From Flammula alnicola (lineage: Eukaryota; Basidiomycota; Agaricomycetes; Agaricales; Strophariaceae), in contig JADNRV010000292.1 in the NCBI GenBank assembly GCA_015499995.1, positions 1-61,153 of the forward strand: DNA of 61,153 bases. Direction: 5' to 3'. Positions within the stretch are counted from its first letter, which is position 1, and each line of letters opens with the position of its first letter. The notes beneath the pieces are model-generated. The model did not search any database. It was not told the DNA's origin and worked only from the letters and a program-made list of their open reading frames with translations. Below, one piece after another: positions 35,537 to 45,261 of this stretch. The translations under genes were made by a program, and so were the position numbers.

Positions 35537-35842
35537 TTACGAGGACCCTTCCTCAGCGGCTTTTTCGGTCTTGAAACGACGAGACGCGTCGTTTTTCTGG
35601 GGTACAAGACCTGGTGGCACGTCGTTCCAAATGCCGAGTAGATGTAGGCTTCATCTTCGTACGCGTCCTCAGCGGAGGGATAATATGGTAGGACCTCGGA
35701 TGCGAGGAGTTTGAAGTCGGATAGAGAGTAGTTAGGCTGTGGATATTTTAGTTTTGGTCAGTGCCACATTGGATTTTACGCGTAAAAATAAGAAATCACG
35801 TACGCAGGGCAGTTGGGTTAGTTTCTGAGCAGATAGAGCCAT
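35537..35842 (-). CDS. Small conserved-looking protein, one apparent frameshift
   Basis: The ATG at 35842 starts a 39-nt exon (MALSAQKLTQLP). After an intron (35803-35737) exon 2 reads PNYSLSDFKLLASEVLPYYP and EDAYEDEAYIY, then continues sensibly only in another frame as GIWNDVPPGLVPQKNDASRR, ending TEKAAEEGSS at 35537. The shift falls near 35637, where adding one C would join the two frames. Both halves look strongly protein-like, so I think a gene of about 100 codons is real and the missing base is either an error or a recent mutation. I do not recognise the family. Confidence 0.5.
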
Positions 35843-36427
35843 TGCGAAGACTTACTGAAGTTGCTTGTCTTGTATATGTCGTTGAACTGCTTCGTTGCTG
35901 GTGTTGATGATGACAGTATAGCGAAAAGGAGAATTTCGATGAAGGAGGTTTAATATATACTGGCCGTGGCACGTGTACGAATGCGATATGTTGATGTTCG
36001 AGCAAGTCAGTCTACATCAAAATCCGGTGACTGGCGCGGTCTGATCGATTCGGAATGGGAGAACAATGGAAAAATCAAAATATGGGCCATCGGTCATACA
36101 CAGTCGTACACCTAGGTGCCGGCAGTCCGGGCGTGATAAAGCACGCAACATTTTCCAGAGCATTTCTTTGTCTGAGTCTCTAAGAAAAAAAGCCGTTTAG
36201 TCGAGATGATTACGAGGGATGTGTTGTGATTACCAGCGAGCGGTCCCGTAAGACTTAATTGGGCTATTTGCGTATTGGGCGTGCGGTCTGATTCCCCAGC
36301 CCGAAAGAGGTGCGGATGTAAAATGTGAATCTGGGAAGATGACGGGCACCAAAAGGCTTCTGAGACTTTCGAAAGTGTAGATGACAGACACACTCACCAA
36401 CGCACCATCCCAGTGAGCACCAGCAGA
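35843..36427. other. Divergent promoter region
   Basis: Lies between the small minus-strand gene and BTB-E on the plus strand. Only short frames are present; those at 36112-36470 (minus) are not supported. Confidence 0.35.
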
Positions 36428-37189
36428 ATGAGCGGCGACCAAACCAACAGTCGATCTGCAACATACACAAGGGACGATGATTACTATCTGCAGAGTACCA
36501 TATTTCTAGTCAGTGATTGACCTCTCACGTCGATGTGATAATGGGGATGCTAACTATGTTTCAGGTAGAGGACCGACTCTTCAAAGTGCCTATTCTGCAT
36601 TTCACCCAGGAGTCTGATGTATTTCAGACAATGTTTGAATTGCCTCAGGATCCCAATGTGGTACAAGATGGTTCGACAGACGAGCAGCCGATCCGACTTG
36701 AGGGTGTGAAGAAGGAAGATTTCAAGCGGCTCCTAAGGGTAATGTATGCTCGGTAAGCGACATATTCCAATTATTTGAATGTTCCGTAACTCACCCATGA
36801 TTAGATGGTTCGTCAAGGAGGAAAATTTCTCCCAAGAGGACTGGACATCAGTCCTCGCTTTATCCGACCGATGGGAAATGGAGCACCTACGGAAGTTGGC
36901 CATCGACAAGCTGACTTCATCCTTGGCCACAGATGCACACAAATTAGTGATCATGGGCCAAAAGTACAACATCAAATCCTGGCTAATGTCCGGCATCCAT
37001 TTGTTAGTCATTCGTGAAGCCCCTATGGGCGAAGAAGACGCGAATAATATCGGAATGACAGCAGCCTTGAAGACCGCAGCTATCAGAGAGTGGACGTTCC
37101 AATATTTGGCTCGGATAATGATGCCGCCTGCTGAAACACGCATTATGCTCAAGATTCGAGAGTCTTTTGGTTTGGGGGAAGGAGATTAA
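36428..37189 (+). CDS. BTB/POZ domain protein (BTB-E)
   Basis: Exons 36428-36508, 36565-36752 and 36805-37189 give 217 aa. Exon 1 is a Thr/Ser/Asp-rich leader ending YYLQSTIFL. Exon 2 opens VEDRLFKVPILHFTQESDVF and ends FKRLLRVMYA. Exon 3 has NFSQEDWTSVLALSDRWEME, then LRKLAIDKL and a helical tail ending ESFGLGEGD. It is closest to BTB-D (17.3 kb, minus). Exon 2 is 188 nt and the introns are phase 0 and phase 2, as in the other BTB genes. Intact. Confidence 0.85.
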
Positions 37190-37286
37190 ATGCTGTTGAA
37201 TGTAATCTCACCTTTAAAGAGGTTTTGCGGCCTTTTACACGGCAGAGAGCCTATAACTCGGCGCATGATATCACCTAATGCTGACA

Positions 37287-37337
37287 GTGATGTGCACATG
37301 CCTACTCTAGTAGAGTATTTAGGCATGTGCACATCAC
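37287..37337. repeat. Inverted repeat, 17-bp arms
   Basis: The arm gtgatgtgcacatgcct (37287-37303) is repeated as its exact reverse complement at 37321-37337. The spacer contains a second small palindrome (tactcta / tagagta), so the whole can fold into an almost continuous stem with a tiny loop and a short bulge. Confidence 0.8.
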
Positions 37338-37351
37338 ACTCTGAGCAGAGC

Positions 37352-37395
37352 ACTCTAATGTGCACACGAATGCCTAATCATGTGCACATTAGAGT
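37352..37395. repeat. Inverted repeat, 15-bp arms
   Basis: The arm actctaatgtgcaca (37352-37366) is matched by its reverse complement at 37381-37395 with a 14-nt loop. It shares the gtgcac core with the hairpin just upstream. Confidence 0.8.
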
Positions 37396-37675
37396 CAGCT
37401 CAGCACATGCTCAAGGCCATACAAGCCGTGCCGGCATATCCAAGGCATGCCTGCCGGCCTCTTGGTGCGCTTGTGGCATGCATCCACACGCGCCTCCACA
37501 CGCGCCTTGTGCGCGCTCAGGTGCGCCCATTCCCATATTTGTCAGCCCCCGCCGTTCCTCCAAGGGGCAACCGCCACATACCATTCTGGGTAATGTACTT
37601 AGTAGCTAGATCCAGTAAATCATTAAACCGCGTAATAAGCATCAATAAAATGTAATGCTTGTATTTCTAAGGATA

Positions 37676-40600
37676 TTACAGTGCATCTACAGATATAGAC
37701 CCGAGGGGTGCATTATGCTCAGCCTCATCTTGAAGCGGTGACACCTCGTCATCCTCACCATCGTCCTCCTCCCTCATGCTACTACTACGTGGAACAATAT
37801 CACAGCGACCTTCAGACTGTACATACTTTGCGACATTGCACCAGAGCATGCCACAGTGACGCGCCATCATCAAGAATTGCTCCTGCTGGTTGAGCGCAAA
37901 TGCGACCCGTCCTGCGTCGAACAGTGGGTCCGCCGGCACATTTGGAAGACACCAGCTAGCCAGATCCGCGGCGCGCTTAGACCAAGTTGCGGCACGATGG
38001 AGGAGGAACTGTTGAACGCGCCGCATCTCCTCCTGCAGCAGTTCGACTTCCTCCCTCCATCGGTCTTGCCGTGCTCTGCTCTTACACCACTCCACGCGGA
38101 GAACTAAAGGTGTAACATGTAGATATCAGTATAATCTGTCAGAAATTTCGAAGCATACACGCACTATCGTGGAGCGCCCCATCGCCGTGCATCTGCTCGC
38201 CAACCCCCGCATGCCTCCATATCCACGACAACATTCTATGACCCTCCGATGCGACCTCCTTCTCCGTCCCCCCTGGCTTCCTCCTTTGCTTCTTCCTCGC
38301 CTTCTCTGAGTCGTCATCTTCAGCCGCTGCTGCACGGATGTCACCCTTCTTCAGTTCTGGAACAAGGTTCTCCCACCCCTCAACCCCTAATCGAGGCGCC
38401 AATCCAGCCAGCGCAGATCGCGCTGCACAGTATCGGTTTGCCGCAGCGTTGACCTTGGCCTGACACCTCACGACGATGGTATTCGCTCGAGTATTTGCCA
38501 CTTGGCCACGCTGAAACCGCGCCTTGTCGATGAGGACATAGGATCGAAGGCGGAGACCCTCGCGAAGATCGTCAAGCGCATCGGAGGCCTGTGCTTGGCG
38601 CAATTTCCATTCAATACTGAGCAGGCGCATGTCGCATGGAGTCGTGGAGGTCAGGGAGGAGGGAAGTCTGAGGAGCACCTCATGCGCGGGGATTTCCAGT
38701 TGTTCATCCATAGCGTCATGGGCACGAGCACGAACCATTCGTAGGCTGGGAATATACATGTGTTGAACCTCAATCCAGGCCTCGATCTTCCTCTTGAGTG
38801 TTGACATACGAAGCTTGAGGTTTGTCTTCTGTTTATCGGTAGCAGTAGTTGAGCTCAGACTTGCAGCGGTCATCGCCGTCTGACGTCTAGGATGTATGTT
38901 TAAATTGATATCTTATTGAATAACATAACTAGAGACTTACTGGCTCTCCTCAAGGTCAATGCCCATAGAAATAAGGTGGCTGGCCGATATTTCCTCGTGC
39001 ATTACATATGCGACGCCCAATGATGCGTCTGCATGTTCCTCGTCAGCAAGCTGAAGACGAACTGCATTTTGAGACAGCGCTAGACAGGCTCGTTATAAAT
39101 AAAAGAATAAACCATACATTAGTCTGGTAACACACCTTTAACACGAGTTTCCATTGGATTAGGAAGGCTGGTATCCTTCTCCCAGGCAGATAGCTCCACC
39201 TCCCATAGCGAAACATCCTCAGCGGGGAGCCTTTCTGTCAGCGCCTTGTGCAGCTCCCTATGCTCGACCATCTCAGGTACCGCATCTGTAATTCGCTTCA
39301 GGAGTATCGTCGCTAGAAATTTAAATGATCAGTTTCATTAAAATGTGCATAGAGGTGAATAACGCACCGAGCTTCACCGTCTTCTTCCAGTTCCAGTCTC
39401 CGAAATGGTCATCGAGAGTATCACGGCGGGCCCCCGGCCCCATTTCCCGAGTGCTTGAAGCAATGGGATTGATGTGAGCCCATCCACGTTCAACGCCTTC
39501 GCCATCTGTTCGCCCAACTTTGGGATTGAAATTGAACGAATACTTGGTCTGGCATTTCAGGACATGAGCGGGAAGATGGAATTTGGGGACCAGGAATCGA
39601 TACGAGGTAGAGCTGTCGTGATTAACGCGCATCCAGGATGGGTAGATTTTGAGGCGTTCCCAGAGGTTGATGCTCCATTGGCAGGCGATATCATATGATA
39701 TCACGACCTCAACCAGCTCCTCGAGCTCCACGCTTGAGCAAAAGAGATAATCCATATTCACGTAGCTAAAAATAGATGCATTAGCAAACTTGTTCTATAA
39801 ATATAAATGTCGTAGATCACACACCGTTCGCCCTTCTGGAGATCTCCAACAGAGCTTGGGCGCTTCATATCGTGCCGAGTACAATCCACAGTCCCAGCCC
39901 CAGATGCTGCCAGCCCATCCTTTCCCCTCTCTTTGTTGACAGCGTTGTGATTGGAGCAAGTGCTGGGCTATTGTAGCGTTCATCAGAGGCGGCGACCATG
40001 AAAGAAATAAATCGGTACTCACCTCCTGTATTACGAGGGTTCCAGAAGTGTTTAAAAACTCCTTGAATTCACTCTCATGGACAAAGTATGCCCATCCATT
40101 GCTCAAGCTAGGATCCGAGGCATTATTGCTCACCATCTTCCGCTTCAATCGGAAGTTGGCATCCATTCCAAGGAAAAGAGTGTAGAGAAATCTAGAATGA
40201 GACATCAGTGACAATAGATAATGAGATTCAATCATTCACACCTTTTTTCGGAGGGTGCATCCCTCCAATCGCTCTCCAGGTTTACTCCGGGATGAGGACA
40301 TGCGGGACAGAGCACGGCACATTCGCGTTGGCGCGTACCAGCTGCCCCAGAAGACTCGTGTCCACATCCAGACTGCTTGAGCATCTTGATATTCCGGTAC
40401 TGCCGGACCATTCTCATGAACGCACGGTAGCGATCCTAATCAAGGCAGTTAGATAGATACTAAAGCGGCCCACTGGAATGAAATAGTATCTCACGGGAAT
40501 TGTGGTCGTCCCTATATTGTCTGAAAGTCTTGCCAAAGACTGATAATACTCGAACGCAGATGCCTTGGATTCAAAGGATAGAATTTGAAAGGTATTGAGA

Positions 40601-41438
40601 ACCCGCAGAGTGGCGGCTGAGCGAGGAAATCCGACGGTGGATGGGTACCAGCCAAAGCGAAGCAGTTGGACGAAATGGGGTGGAGGGGTACCACAGCCAC
40701 AGTAGTTCAGCGTAACTTCATGTATGCCATTCGTCTCTATGACAGTAAATGTGTTGTGGGAAGAGCGGACAGGGAAGTGGCAGGATTCGCCCAGCGGATG
40801 GCCGAGCTGGAAGCAGAAGCCTAGTGACTTGAAGCTAGTCTTTGCGAAGTACCCTTCTTCCCGCCAGACCTGTTACCACAAGGTAAGACATCCACATATG
40901 ACATCAAGCAGGCAAACTGACCTCGATCCGGTGCAAGCCATTCTGAAAGTGCCTGCGAAGAAGACAGCCAGAGCAGTACAGCTCACGGCCATCACAGTCA
41001 ATGCACCGGTAAACCTGCACGCCAGTATCACCACAGTCACGGCAGGTAGGCGTTAAAGTGCCACGGCTCTCTAATCGTAGGAACTCGGCGAGAAAGACTT
41101 CGCGATCGAGAAGCCACTGCCGCATAGGAAAGTCCTGCCAGAACATTATTAAATTTTGTAATAGACAACAAGACTGTACATACCCCTTTGCGCTGTTTGC
41201 GAGTAGATGATTTTGGAATGCTGGTTTCTTCCAGAAACTCTGCGTATGCTGGATCGATTGCATCGTCGACATTTGCCTCCCAAATTGGGGCAGAGGATGG
41301 GTAAATTGGGTCATATGGGTCATCCAATGCCGCGAAGTCGCCTGCATCAGTCAAATCGTCCAGCTCCACTTTACGGGAACGGTACCCCATTTGCCCGCTG
41401 AAGAGACCGCGAGCGGCTAGCTGTGAACGGACTACCAT
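37676..41438 (-). CDS. KDZ transposase with N-terminal CxC2 cysteine cluster
   Basis: Eleven exons on the minus strand (41438-41184, 41134-40922, 40869-40495, 40435-40242, 40191-40023, 39967-39825, 39765-39368, 39285-39136, 39079-38941, 38886-38165, 38103-37676) join without a stop to about 1061 aa. Residues about 116-153 form the CxC2-type cysteine cluster (TPTCRDCG, VYRCIDCDG, LYCSGC, then two His). The transposase core has DANFRLKRKM, CTRHDMKRPSSVGDLQKGER, then ISYDIACQW, FLVPKFHLPAHVLKCQ and GRTDGEGVERGWAHINPIAS, with STREMGPGARRDTLDDHFGD. A charged, coiled-coil-rich C-terminal region follows. KDZ elements are DNA transposons common in basidiomycetes. I found no frameshift or stop, so the enzyme may be functional. 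Exon 8 uses the acceptor ATTACAG; a nearer TTTCTAG acceptor would break the frame. Element ends and target-site duplications are not identified. Confidence 0.92.
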
Positions 41439-42329
41439 TCTTCTTACCTGAGCTATTTTTAGCACTTAGTAAAGCTTATAATGTAGTCTAAATGTTACAA
41501 GTCCGGACATTACAATGACAAGGCTACTAAGGACTAGAGGAAACTATGCAAGATAACGAGGAATGCGCGGTTTAATAAAGACATTATCATTAGTAACTAT
41601 TGAGATACTAGTCAATACATCTAATGAAGTGTACAGAAATAGGCGCCTTTCAGTAATGTCTTAACCATCCGGCCTATACAGCGAGGGCGCGGATCTCTAG
41701 ATTAAAGAACGGACATCTAGGCACACTACAGGACAGGTCGCGTGACATTGCCGAAGGCATCGAGGACAGTGGAGCAGCCGGGGTAAAGCAGACGCCCATA
41801 GACGCGCCTGTAGCAACGCCGATCAAAGCTCGGATCAAAGGGATACCAAATTGGGAACACATACCATATCGGGTAATAACTGGGTACAGGAAGATTTCCG
41901 GGGTGCATAACTCGACACAGCGAGATCCCAGATGCACGCCGAAGGTACCAAGATACCGGGTACAAAGGACGAAGGGTTACAACCCTAATCACGAGCATTA
42001 TCTCGGACAGAACGTGCGTGGATTGCCCGAGCGTCTCCGACGAGATGTAGGCGCGTCTATGCTCCGGTCAGTCTATAGCCAATGACAGGACAAGATACCA
42101 ATGAAAGCGAAAGGTCATGAGCCTGTATACCACGCGGTCGAGGAGGATTAAGTCTTAGGCGCTTAAGTTAGCCGAACCGACGACGATCTGAGCTCCCGAT
42201 CCAACCAAAAAAGGCATGATTGAGCGGATGAGCACGGAAACTGTACTCCACAAGGCCGCCGCTCGCGCACAAATGCCCATGAAATCTCTATATTCTCGTC
42301 ATTGCATCTATGTAATAATATATCGTCTC
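41439..42329. other. Flank between KDZ gene and gypsy-type leader
   Basis: No gene. Presumably holds the KDZ promoter and 5' end and the left part of the gypsy LTR. I could not place a clear boundary or terminal repeat. Confidence 0.35.
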
Positions 42330-42620
42330 AGTAGTATATAAGCAGCCCTGTAACACCGTAGAATACAAGCAATTTACCACCCACGAGATACAAGCGCTTA
42401 AGAATTATATCTTAAGTGTTTCACCTCTAAGTACCAAGTAGCTTCAAAGCGAGAGTCCCATAATATAAAAAGAAACCAAGTAACGATATAAACGAACTGT
42501 TAAGACGAGAACGCGTGTCTAAGTGATTCGCCAAGACAAGTAAAGAGAGTTATAAGCCAAGGAACCTGTCTAAGTGACTTGTTCAAAACCTACCCTTTGT
42601 CAAAGGACATCTGGGGACCT

Positions 42621-42716
42621 GGACTGTAGTGTCGGTGGACGAAAGCGTCTACGCGCCTCTGGCCATTGTTAAGGGACTGTAGTGTCGGCGGATCAGACAT
42701 CTGCGCGCCTCTTTCC
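42621..42716 (+). repeat. Two tandem copies of a 53-bp unit in the LTR/leader
   Basis: Copies beginning ggactgtagtgtcgg (42621 and 42674) share most of their length up to gcgcctct. They differ at several positions, so they are not recent duplicates. Confidence 0.7.
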
Positions 42717-43172
42717 ACAAGTATAGTTTTTGAGACAAGTAAAGACAAGTTAAAGGGCATAGAGCCATCTTCTCAATTGGAGAACAAGACAAAGCGAGAT
42801 CAGTTAGCAGTTTGTGCATAGAGCACTAGTTTCCGAGTACCAGACCAGAATTTACACAAGTCTATTGGACTTAAAACGACCCATTGGCTATAAACGCGCC
42901 TAAGGCCTTGCCTGAGCCGTTGTATAGTTAAACACCTTCTTTTATCGCACACCTACTATCAGGTATCGATATTATAAAACTATTATCCTCCCCTTGGACG
43001 AACTAAGTCAACTAAACATTGATTTGGGTGTTTGAGTGTAGTAAAGTAGTTATTTAAAAGTGAAGCAAGTCGGATTTGATAGTATCTCTCTAATAGACAT
43101 TACAAAGTCTATTGAAAGCGACTACTTGATTATCTAGTAGTTCACACACACCCCGCACTAAGCATCTTTATC

Positions 43173-43190
43173 TGGAGCCCACCGCGAGGG
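43173..43190 (+). other. Candidate primer binding site
   Basis: tggagcccaccgcgaggg begins with TGG, as expected for pairing with the CCA end of a tRNA, and lies between a CA-rich LTR-like end and the gag region. The tRNA is not identified. Confidence 0.4.
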
Positions 43191-43668
43191 GGGGTTTCTA
43201 AGATATTTGATACAAGGTTGCGGTAAAAGAGGCGTCGATTATTCGTACAGAAAGTCGTGCTTCAACCTGTATAGGATTTGAATCGTTCAAACGGTGAAAA
43301 CCATACAAAATTGAGGGCTCAAGTAATCCTAATAAGGGGACAAGAGCGCCAATAAACCAGCGTCAGCAGTTGCTTCTTCATCAAAAGCACCAGCAGCACG
43401 CACCACTTATAATTCTATAAGGGCAGGGACAGAACCCCTACCTTTACCGTTACCAAAGAAAAGAGAACCTTTCTCGAAAGAGAAAACCCGCTCGGACTAT
43501 AGCCAGAAAGTCAGATCTTTAAATAATATTCAAAGCGCACCTCGCAGGATATTATCCAGGACGGCTTCTGTACCTACCCAAAGAGCGACCTCCCCACCAG
43601 AAGAGGAAGAGGAAGATATTACCCAAGAACTTTTCCAGGCGCCAAACGTACCAACTAGATCTACTAAA

Positions 43669-45021
43669 ATGGGTATGCCAGCACCAGGAACAAGAGATGC
43701 GCCGAAGTTTGATCCAGACAAGGAGTCCGAATTGCTGAGATTTATATCTCGCATGGAGGATCTCTATTCTACCCATTCGATCACGGATGACAAGGAGAAA
43801 ATAAGGCTACTAGGCAAATATGCCCCAGCGGAAACTGAAGCAGAATGGAGCGCATTTGACGAGTACAAAGCCGGAGCCTGGAAAGCGTTTAGAGACGAAG
43901 TCATAAAAAGCTATCCAGAAGCTGCCGCACTCGAAAGAGGCTCGCTTTTACGGTTCAAAAAGATATGCGCAGAGAAAGCTGGGCGGCATGGGATTCCTAG
44001 GCAAGACCTTCATGCTCTATTAAGTCTGAAACGAGCGTTCGTTGCAGAAGCCGAAAAACTGTTGGTAACCCCAGCGCTTATGTCAAATAAAGAGCTAGTG
44101 ACGGAGTTCCTAGGATGCCTGTCGGAAGAATTTCAGCAAAGACTGAAAGACAAGATGGATGATTTGGCAGACGCAAAGGGAGCGTCTACAAGCGCGACGA
44201 CAGCAACAACAGCTGCTGGAGAAACCAGGGTAGAAGATCACTACAAATGGAAGGAAGTAATCGAAACCGCGGTTATCATAGCGAGACGGTCCTCACAGCC
44301 GCTCGAAAGGATGAGCGAGGATTTGGTTCGCGGAGTTTCGGGCGAACGAAGAGAAGACACTATTAAAATGGAGGAGACTGTAGCCAGACTGGCGGATTCC
44401 CTAAAAATCCAACAGCAGCAGCAACAGGAGATGCGACAGTACAGCCAAGTGATGGACCGACGCTTTGAGCAGCTAATCTCAGCAATAAAAACTCAAGCGA
44501 TCCAGCCACAGGCAGGAACCTCGCAACCTTACTCTTACCAACAACAATACCCAAGGAATAATGCGTATAGCCCAGGAGCTAGTAATAGCAGACAGTATCC
44601 CGATGGGTGCTACTATTGCAAAGAAATGGGGCACAGGATGCACGAGTGTCCGCACGCGCTTAAACACTTGGATCTGAAATGGATAAAGCGCATAGACAGG
44701 TGGTTGAAGCTACCTGATGGTTCCCCACTACCTACAGACGGTGAGAAATCGCGCAAGGAAGTAGTGGAACAATTGTATAAAACTAGGCCGGGTATTATAC
44801 CAATGGCGAAAGTAAATATGCAATCCTTCTATCAGGGAAGCGACCAAAACCAGGATATGATGCTACAAGACATGCAGGACCCAAGGGTTTCGCAACTATT
44901 GAATGGGTTAGCGCAGCTATTAGGAAGAGAGACCGTGGATAGAATGATAGCGGAAGAAAGGGAGCCCTCACCCCTGGATGGGATTGAGGAGGAAGAAGAG
45001 AACTGTCGGGTTTTTGAATAG
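43669..45021 (+). CDS. Retroelement Gag polyprotein
   Basis: A 450-aa frame from the ATG at 43669. It is helix-rich and charged through residues 1-200, has a Gln-rich stretch (IQQQQQQEMRQYSQVM), and then a zinc knuckle CYYCKEMGHRMHEC (C-x2-C-x4-H-x4-C) near residue 320. This knuckle is the standard nucleic-acid-binding motif of gypsy-type Gag. The same frame stays open upstream to 43336 with no ATG, and this upstream part (Ser/Pro/Lys-rich) looks like coding sequence, so the true N-terminus is probably longer and its start is missing or spliced. The C-terminal end is acidic (EEEEENCRVFE). Confidence 0.8.
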   Translation: MGMPAPGTRDAPKFDPDKESELLRFISRMEDLYSTHSITDDKEKIRLLGKYAPAETEAEWSAFDEYKAGAWKAFRDEVIKSYPEAAALERGSLLRFKKICAEKAGRHGIPRQDLHALLSLKRAFVAEAEKLLVTPALMSNKELVTEFLGCLSEEFQQRLKDKMDDLADAKGASTSATTATTAAGETRVEDHYKWKEVIETAVIIARRSSQPLERMSEDLVRGVSGERREDTIKMEETVARLADSLKIQQQQQQEMRQYSQVMDRRFEQLISAIKTQAIQPQAGTSQPYSYQQQYPRNNAYSPGASNSRQYPDGCYYCKEMGHRMHECPHALKHLDLKWIKRIDRWLKLPDGSPLPTDGEKSRKEVVEQLYKTRPGIIPMAKVNMQSFYQGSDQNQDMMLQDMQDPRVSQLLNGLAQLLGRETVDRMIAEEREPSPLDGIEEEEENCRVFE

Positions 45022-45261
45022 TTCAAGGATGGGAAAGCCTGGGACTGCGAAGAAACCGACCTCTTCCGGAAGACCCAAGGCCCCTGAGGACAGAAACTGC
45101 AAGAGTCGAGTAGAAATAGAAGAATCAGAAGATGAGGAGAGCGATGAGCAAGAGGAGGAGGACGTGCGGAGAGGTCCACCCCCCGGGCTGCAAGGTATTC
45201 GGCAGGTAACGGAAGGCCTGCACCCAGGTATGTTAATGGACGTCCTGTCCCAGGAGGGAAT

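Larger units (their letters stand above)
37190..37675. other. Hairpin-rich region downstream of the KDZ gene
   Basis: No gene. Contains the inverted repeats listed separately and many copies of the gtgcac/cacatg core and of gcatgc palindromes. It is probably the non-coding flank of the KDZ element. Confidence 0.4.
42330..45260 (+). mobile_element. Truncated gypsy-type LTR retroelement (leader, gag)
   Basis: A TATA-like tatataagcagccc (about 42338), A-rich repetitive leader sequence and a candidate primer binding site precede a gag gene. No protease, reverse transcriptase or integrase follows, and no 3' LTR is visible. The element sequence ends at about 45260, where a host CCCH/Smr gene begins. 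The region between gag and the junction still looks like retroelement coding sequence (Arg/Glu-rich, then LHPGMLMDVLSQEG). The left edge is uncertain and may be farther left than 42330. Confidence 0.65.

Noticed and set aside
37240..37640. CRISPR array
   Set aside because: The repeats are inverted and few, without regular spacers, in a eukaryotic genome.
39286..39313. Frameshift in the KDZ transposase
   Set aside because: Appears only if the first TTTCTAG acceptor is used; the next acceptor (ATTACAG) restores the frame.
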